DNA from: Takakia lepidozioides
Lineage: Eukaryota; Streptophyta; Takakiopsida; Takakiales; Takakiaceae
NCBI GenBank assembly: GCA_030704615.1
Contig: JAKLZA010000044.1
Coordinates: 1 to 26,027, forward strand
Length of the DNA: 26,027 nt
Reading direction: 5' to 3'
The notes beneath the pieces were generated by a model. That model did no database searches, was not told where the DNA came from, and saw nothing but the letters and a program-made list of their open reading frames with translations. How positions within the stretch are numbered: the stretch's first letter is position 1; each line of letters opens with the position of its first letter. This document shows, one piece after another, positions 19,986-26,027 of this stretch. A program made the translations under genes and the position numbers.

Positions 19986-20430
19986 TCAAATACACTCTTC
20001 AGCACCATGAAGAACATAGTCATCCCACCTCTATTCACCAACTTTTAAAATGTCAAGACTAGGCCTAAAGCCCTGGCCTTACTGGGATTTGATCGCTGGG
20101 AAGATCTCACACAAAATGTTACCCCTTTCTAATCAATTTCGCTCTTTCTTTCCACCTGACAACACAAACTACCAAAACATCCTTTTAAGCCTATGTCATA
20201 ATCAGCCATTATCATATTGTTTGCATCCATGCAACAGCAACACACAGTGAGACCGGGTATCTTAAGAACCTCAATTCTACAATGGATTGTTCCCATCCAC
20301 AGCTGTATAGGTCACAATAGGATTGACCCCCCACCACCCAAGGAAACCACAAGGGACACTAACCACTGGGTTTTCTATAGGGAGCTTTAGACTTAGAGAT
20401 CACATAAGCGACAAGCTGGAACAAGCTTAC
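19986..20430. other. No gene recognised; expected place of the missing KA1 end
   Basis: The last KA1 exon of a SnRK1 gene should lie in this direction, but no segment like LYKTREEKYLLDLQ or FLDLCAAFLAQLR is readable in any minus-strand frame. Nothing else is recognised. Confidence 0.45.
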
Positions 20431-22993
20431 CTGAACTTCAAACTTGACAAGATTCTTTTCAACTCCTGCTCCGCTATCACTGGGCTCGAAACTCAACACT
20501 CATTGCCACCTCCTCGAGGGTCAGCTGTCCAGTGGACAGAGGACACCTTATAGACAGATCCTGCCATGGGCGAATCAGAAAAGCCATCACTTACAAGGCT
20601 TTTCACGCTTTGGGTTGGCACTGGTGCCACCCACCGGCACTTTATATTATAGGCCCCCATCTTCTTCCAGCCAATGTCCAGCTCCCGGAGTGCCTTTAAG
20701 ACCTCTGTCATTATCTCTTTTGGATCGGATTGGGACTGTGATTGATGGTTATATTCACAGACAGCCAAATCCAAAATGAAACACTTAGAAATGATGCTCA
20801 ATTCTTATAAACCAAACAGGCCATAAAGTTTCAACCTCAATTTTTTGGAACTAATATAACAACATGTTGGCCTGATCCACATGGTCCTTACTGGCATGTC
20901 ACCAGGTGTGAGTGATAGTGCACCCCTTGACCAGGATATTGACCACTTCTAGGACAATGACGAAGGATTATGTTATATTACCTTCCCAATTTTGTGGTGA
21001 CGAAAAGTCCAGGCTGTTGGGTGAAACATGGCCATCAAAGTGGCTCTCAGGACTCCCCATAGTGCGGCCATGGTATTACTAACCAACCACCAAGCTTATC
21101 TGCTGGAACCCTACTGTCTCTTAACGGTTACATGGTTCGGGTGTAGATAGGGAAATATTCCATCGCGCAGATAGCGACACTGCCTGTGCTTCAAGCGTGG
21201 GTCTTCAATTGAAATCCTAGACCAATAAATAGAACACCATCAACAAGTACATGAAATACAAGTACACTGGGAGAATCTACCCTTGCATTTGGTAAGTGAG
21301 ATACATGAGACAACGTCAAACGGTTTTAGGTCGACAATTACAGCCTCCTGGAATCAAACTGTCTTGCAGGTTTGGAGAAAACAGAGAGATAGTGGGAGTG
21401 GGAGGATATGAAGGAACCTGAAGACCCAAAGCCCACTTTCGCTCTGCGGCCACCCTATGTTGTAAAAGAGAAGGAGATGGACCCCGCCGATCCATACTAG
21501 CTGTATGCACTAGTACCTTCACTTAGGAAGGTCTCCCCAAGGGAGTTGAGCACATGAAATGCATGGGTAACATGGGGACCAGGTGTTCCTGCATGTCCAT
21601 CCTTCTCAAAACTGACATCCAGCTATCACCATAACCATCAAATTTCTTTAGACCTATCTTCCACTGACTAACATAAACATCATCACCTTCCCAAGGCTCA
21701 CGTAGGCACCCAACAAAACTGCAAAACCTGCCAAAAGCATATACAACCCAGCTTGAAAGGTTGTGTGACATCTCTGAAAGAGTACTACAAATTTTGAAGA
21801 GTCAAGGCAGGACATGTTGATGCAAAAGTTGTGCCAAACTAACAATAACTCGAATGCCCTGTATGCTTAGATTCCCTTTTGTTGCAGTGACCATGTATCA
21901 AGGACAGGCTGTCAGCCTCTTTGACAATAAGATAATTGCAGCCATAGATAGGCACAAGCTACTTACATGCCCCATGCCCATGCTAAATGTCCATAACGAG
22001 TTCCTCATTCAGTTCAACTGCAACTCACCTTGGCTTCTTCAAACTCAGCCCCAAGATAGCCATTAGATAGACGATGCCTGTTATCTAACATTAGATAATA
22101 TGCCACAGTTGCCTGCATCAGGCAAGCTAACTGTCAATGTTCCAACCTTTAATCCCAAAAAGATGCCAGTGCCCACTCGTCTGGTAAACTCCACACTTCA
22201 TACAGATGATCCAACTGCGAGCAAATATGGACCAGCAGACTGACCTGCTCAGGCATAATCAGAAATATACCAGCCTTTTCGACTACATCAGTCAAGCCAT
22301 GGAAATGGAACAACAGATAAAGATAAATCGAGAAATAGACCCTAGACTTAGTTGAGAAGCTAGTACAAGTAGCATGAGGAATCCATGGAAGCTGCTATTG
22401 ACAGGAGAAATATATAATCAAACTCAGATCTCAGTTTTGTACAACACCACAACAATCCACCGACTTGAAGCCATGTTATAAAGCCATGCCTACTGGAAAA
22501 AGTCAGTACATTATGTTGACACGATTAAGTCAGGAGTCAACAAGTTGAGATCGGTCGAACCCTAAAAGCACCACTTCCTCGAGAATGTCTTCATCGATCT
22601 GCACACATATTTCCGCACACGTCAACCACTACACATGTTCAAATTGTTTCTCATAAACCAGAACAAGAATTATGACTTCCACACATAGATAGACATGCAG
22701 GCTCTAGTATCATTTCTTTGCTCACCAGTGTTCTCTTCGAGCACAGATGAAATCAAGTTGATAGTAACTAGCCTGCTATGGATATGTGGACACTAGATGC
22801 AACATCTCAACTTCAGCTACTCTCAGAGAGAGTGTACCTGTTTAGCTTGTTGTATGGTATTAGGAGGAGGATAACGAGGCAAATGAGATTGAAACGAAGG
22901 ATGCTGGCAAACCTCGGGAATAATAATCCGCTTCATCGGGTCCACCAGTAGCATACGTGGAATCAGATCCCTTGCTCCCGGCAACGTAAAACA
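20431..22993 (-). pseudogene. SnRK1 (SNF1-related kinase) alpha-subunit copy, decayed
   Basis: The exons of a plant SnRK1 catalytic subunit, the energy-sensing Ser/Thr kinase, can be read in order. Exon A, 22993-22838: end of the kinase C-lobe (LPGARDLIPRMLLVDPMKR, then HLPRY and PPPNTIQQAKQ). Exon B, 22598-22510: UBA domain (IDEDILEEVVLLGFDRSQLV). Exon C, 22112-22029: ATVAYYLMLDNRHR and GYLGAEFEEAK. Exon D, ending 21418: AAERKWALGLQ. Exon E, starting 20735: KA1 start (DPKEIMTEVLKALRELDIGW, YNIKCRW). Exon F, 20484-20431: NLVKFEVQ followed by GTAAGC. Splice sites of A, C, E and F are canonical. Defects are a TGA after LVDS plus about three single-base indels in exon B, loss of about four residues (LPSHLS-type) in exon A, a frame change between E and F, and no visible KA1 end. 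Kinase-domain exons upstream of A are absent from the window; they may lie beyond 26027 if the recombinase sits in an intron. Confidence 0.85.
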
Positions 22994-23022
22994 CTGGCAA
23001 AAAAAATTTCTTTGTAATTCAA

Positions 23023-23151
23023 GGAGCCTCCTTGGCCGCAAGGTTCCCCCGATTTACGGGAAGTACCCGCTTTTGGAAGGGTCCCCCAATTTGCGGGAAG
23101 TACCTTCCGCGCTTGGAAGGGTCCCCCGATTTGCGGGGGCAAGGAAGCTCC
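23023..23151. repeat. GC-rich repeat element next to SnRK1 exon A
   Basis: The unit ATTT(A/G)CGGGAAGTACC...GGAAGGGTCCCCC begins at 23052 and 23089, and its start (ATTTGCGGG) appears again at 23129, so the period is 37-40 bp. The block is bounded by GGAGCCTCCTTGGCC (23023-23037) and an imperfect inverted partner ending GGCAAGGAAGCTCC (23138-23151), as in small non-autonomous DNA elements. It starts 30 bp upstream of the acceptor of SnRK1 exon A. Confidence 0.65.
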
Positions 23152-23348
23152 ACTACATTTATTTTAGGGTTAATCTTTTGAGAGGAATTTCTTTCAAAAA
23201 AATTCTTTCCAAGTTCCATCAATGTAGACAAAAAGGAACGCTAAGCAGAGAAACTAAAATCAATAGAAGGTATTTTTGGCTGTATTTGTGAGCGCCTCGT
23301 ACTGGCAACATTGTCTACAGTTCTAACTGACTCAGGCACATGGGATAA

Positions 23349-25540
23349 TCAGTTCCCCTTCAATTTCTTAAGAACATCAGCTGCGGTTCCGCTATCAAGC
23401 ACTTGCAGCGTGATGTTGCCGTGAACAACTCCAAAACTAGGTCCAATGTGTGTCACATTTCCTGTTGAGATAACCTGGTTATGACCTCCAAATATTCTCT
23501 CCAATTTATCGCTATTCTGGTTCAAGGCTTTGGTAATAGCATCTTGAGCTTCCTGACTCTCCCAGAATGAGTCGTCGTCGACTTGGGTAACATTACTCTT
23601 ACAAGGAGCCGTAGTAAGAGCCGATGATGAAGTAGAGTAGGATTTCTGGTTAACTTTGTCACTGACAGAGAGAATACCGCTTGAATGAATCGCTGGAACT
23701 TGAGAGTGCATAATATTTGAATTAACTGCTCCAGTAGATCCATTTCCCTGATAATCGCCATACTCAGATTCAATTACCCTTTTGTAATTCTCTTTCTCTT
23801 CTTCAAGAGCTTGTTCATATGAAAGAGGCTTTCCATTGCACACTTCACTAGATACAATTCGTTGCAGGGCACAATCTCTCACCATTTTGTTCATTTGATT
23901 GTATCTGCATACAAAAGAATAATAGCAATATATAAGTGTAAGATATTACCACCACAAAAGCAGGAAACATAGAGATCTAGATAGAATGTAACATACTTGC
24001 CATATGCCTTAGCACTCCTGTGACCTGTAAGCTCCATTCCATGTTCTTGTGGAACATAAGCCTCCTCCATCCGTGTCATTCCAACATCGCGACCAGTCTT
24101 GTTGGTAAGAACTTTGCCGGCTAATTCTGGCAGCTCCCTCATCATCTTGTTCGTGTAGGAGCGCAACGAATTTCTACATACAGGAATCTTCGAGAACCAG
24201 TCATCATCAGTAAACTTCCATTTCTGCCTTGGTGTAAGGAACATAGGGTGCGGCCCTAATTCCTGAGGAGTCCACGTAGGTCGTTTCTTGATCAGCAGTT
24301 TGTAGAGATCAATCACATGTGCATCCTGACAATCAACAGGTTTTCTATGATCTTCCGCACTGCAATGACTGATATCCAGTTGATAATTCTTGGAGATGCC
24401 CTGGCAAAACCTACAAAGAAAGTACAAAATGTCAAACCAATATAACTGTGAAGACCTGTACTTTGACTAAAAAGCATGTTAACATAATGGAATTCATGCA
24501 CTGATCATTGTATGTTGTGGCAAAACATGCAAAGAAAATACAAGATGTCAAGCCAACGTAAATCTGAAGGTATTTCCAAAAAGCATGAATTAACATAATG
24601 CAATTCGTGCACTCACCGCAGAACAACTCCCAACCGCGTCTCAACTAGAGTGAAATCCTCTTCGTCCACTTTGCGAAGCTCAGCGGAAGCTCTTACGAAG
24701 AAATTTCGAGTACACATGTAGCTAAACCGCATATTGAGACCAGATGGTGAGTCAGGCTGACAAAGTTTTTGGCTCAACATAAGGATTTCTTCCTGCTTAG
24801 TTAGCACATCGTTTTTTTTAACAACGCGTCCCAAACCTGCATTGCATGAGCGACGAACAGCCTTGTCCGCGGCCAGTTTCACTTGGCATATCTCGGATCA
24901 TTCATAATGTTGAAGGTGCAAGCTGGCGCTTCTGCAGACTCAACTATCCGCATCTCGCAACGTGCTCTGGGTACAAAGAGCCATCGCTCTTAGTCACCTC
25001 TAATATGAATAATGTTAGCATGTCTACCAACAATTTCACATCAGTTTCTGACAGGTCCGCCATGGATTTTTCTGTCGAGTAACCTTTATGCTCCCTCCAG
25101 CAGTCGAATGCTCGACGGGCCCATAACTCACCGTGCCTATTGCGACGCTGACCTCCTCCCAACACATTCTGCAGCTCACTCTCGTCAACCTCTCGGAAGC
25201 GCCTAACCAAATTAACATCACTTCTAGGCTGCGTTGAAGTACATGCTTGCGGATCCTTGTCATCACCGTTATTAGGCACATCATAATCATCATCAGGTAA
25301 TCTTCGACAAGAGGAATACACCTAACGACCTCAGAATTAGTGCTGGCTTCTACAAAATCTAGACTCCAAACCTGACTCATATGGTTGAGAGCTACAAGTA
25401 AGAGTAACTTCAGCTTCAGATATGATATCGTCAAAAGCTTGAGAGATATCAAGATCAAATGCAACAGAAGCATGATGTTCAACATGAATTCCCAAACAAA
25501 TTTTCTTCAGCGATGAATCTTGAAAATCCTCGACACTCAT
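23349..25540 (-). mobile_element. Crypton-like (DUF3504) tyrosine recombinase, partly inactivated
   Basis: Cryptons are DNA transposons that use a tyrosine recombinase. Start: ATG at 25540 (MSVEDFQDSS). From 25321, a segment with SDGSLYPEHVAR and then TFNIMNDPRYAK is typical of the N-terminal domain of DUF3504 recombinases. Catalytic parts follow: Arg (24693-24691) in NFFVRASAELRKV; Lys and Arg in LTNKTGRDVGMTRM (24100-24098, 24091-24089), where Lys replaces the usual His of HxxR; His in ELTGHRSAKAYGKY (about 24020); and Tyr, TAC at 23903-23901. Introns 24616-24411 (GTGAGT...TTTGTAG) and 23996-23905 (GTATGT...TATGCAG) keep the frame from about 24882 to the stop at 23349. The last exon adds a 185-residue tail of unknown role. 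The N-terminal half is damaged: the frame changes near 24944 (probable small deletion) and near 24883 (one base lost at a likely Trp codon), and a short intron or frameshift lies between 25337 and 25321. Ends are not defined. The catalytic half is intact, so recent decay or capture is possible. Confidence 0.8.
24403..24613 (-). repeat. Tandem duplication inside a recombinase intron
   Basis: Two copies of about 95-100 bp stand at 24519-24613 and 24403-24503. Read on the minus strand, each runs from TGCA(C/T)GAATT through ATGCTTTTT and TTGACAT to TTTCTTTG and GTTTTGCC. The copy nearer the exon ends TTTGTAG before GTTTTGCC and supplies the real acceptor; the other reads TTTGCAT before GTTTTGCC and has lost the AG. 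The duplication therefore spanned the 3' splice site and the first exon bases and lengthened the intron to 206 nt. Confidence 0.85.
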
Positions 25541-25842
25541 TGTTTACCAAAACGGCATGAAATAATTGCAACATGTCAATCAACCATTCTACGCCTGACG
25601 ACGCCATGTCGAAGATGAGGCACATATGATAATAGAATCCAAATTAAAAGCAATGCAAGGACGAGATCAGTATCTGCACGGGGACCTGACGTCTTCATCG
25701 CGACTGAGTGTAGAGAACACATGTAGGTTTAAAATAAGAAAGGGTGGAAAACGTGTCAACCCTAGAAAGAAATGGCCATCGAAAAGATGGCAGACTGGAA
25801 AGAAATGAGCGGGAAAGAAAAATTTCCCAGTTTTTCACGTTT
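25541..25842. other. Recombinase upstream region, no gene
   Basis: Presumed promoter region of the recombinase, between its ATG and the foldback. Open frames are short and without recognisable features. No TATA box or other regulatory site can be placed with confidence. Confidence 0.4.
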
Positions 25843-25956
25843 GGGAAGGGTTGTTCCCACGGCCCTTCCTGAATTTTCGAGCACCCGGAACTCGGGCTCC
25901 GCCCTCGTTGCCGGTGCTCTCAAATTCAGGAAGGGCCTTGGGAACGACCCCTTCCC
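25843..25956. repeat. 114-bp foldback (MITE-like)
   Basis: The left arm starts GGGAAGGGTTGTTCCCACGG at 25843 and runs to about 25888. The right arm, 25911-25956, is its reverse complement with few mismatches and ends GGGAACGACCCCTTCCC. Both arms share GGCCCTTCCTGAATTT and GAGCACC. The loop is about 22 bp and CG-rich. No clear target-site duplication is seen. It lies about 300 bp upstream of the recombinase start. Small foldback elements and hairpin ends of larger elements both look like this. Confidence 0.85.
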
Positions 25957-26027
25957 TAATACAAATGGCTTGGTAGCGTGTAAATGCCACCCTGCACAAA
26001 CAGGCACCCGCCATCTTCACCCCGCCA

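Noticed and set aside
23349-25540. Retroviral-type or LTR element as the source of the recombinase
   Set aside because: No reverse transcriptase, protease or LTRs are present; the motifs are those of a DUF3504/Crypton recombinase rather than a DIRS element.
25762-26007. 81-codon minus-strand frame near the window end, as a possible upstream gene
   Set aside because: It runs through the foldback and owes its length to the palindrome; no family likeness, no kinase motif.

Overview
This is a eukaryotic nuclear window from a land plant. The evidence is an intronless PLS-class pentatricopeptide-repeat (PPR) gene, a plant-type PTPMT1 phosphatase gene with GT-AG introns, a transmembrane arabinogalactan-like wall protein and a SnRK1 kinase copy. 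The very regular PPR array, with traces of a DYW cytidine-deaminase tail, is typical of lineages with heavy organellar RNA editing. I favour a non-seed plant (fern, lycophyte, moss or hornwort) but cannot name a species. All homology calls come from reading translations by eye; no database search was possible.

Layout. 1-790: no gene seen. 795-4414 (-): a PPR gene of eight exact 101-residue modules whose frame closes inside the E region, followed by a decayed E+/DYW tail. 5072-5703: a two-copy repeat of about 317 bp. 6269-6856 (+): secreted, membrane-anchored AGP-like protein. 8756-12259 (-): PTPMT1-type phosphatidylglycerophosphate phosphatase, for which six exons and five GT-AG introns can be placed to the base; its 3' end faces the AGP-like gene. 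12304-15740: mostly empty. 15740-16050 (-): broken DUF72 fragment. 16325-16475: SINE-like sequence with a perfect Pol III A box. 16955-18420 (+): partial unrecognised spliced gene. 19072-19973: two different tandem-repeat blocks. 20431-22993 (-): decayed SnRK1 alpha-subunit copy, missing at least the part of the kinase domain upstream of exon A and the end of KA1. 23023-23151: GC-rich repeat element. 23349-25540 (-): intron-containing Crypton/DUF3504-type tyrosine recombinase with a disrupted N-terminal half and a well-kept catalytic half. 25843-25956: near-perfect foldback.

The genes do not form a pathway. The left half holds ordinary plant housekeeping and wall genes plus a PPR gene. The right half, from 15.7 kb on, is an accessory zone of gene fragments, repeats and a mobile element. 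The most notable item is the Crypton-like recombinase, because this transposon class is known to me mainly from fungi, oomycetes and animals. It lies in the same orientation as, and just upstream of, the SnRK1 copy, so it may have inserted in a SnRK1 intron or at the edge of a SnRK1 fragment.
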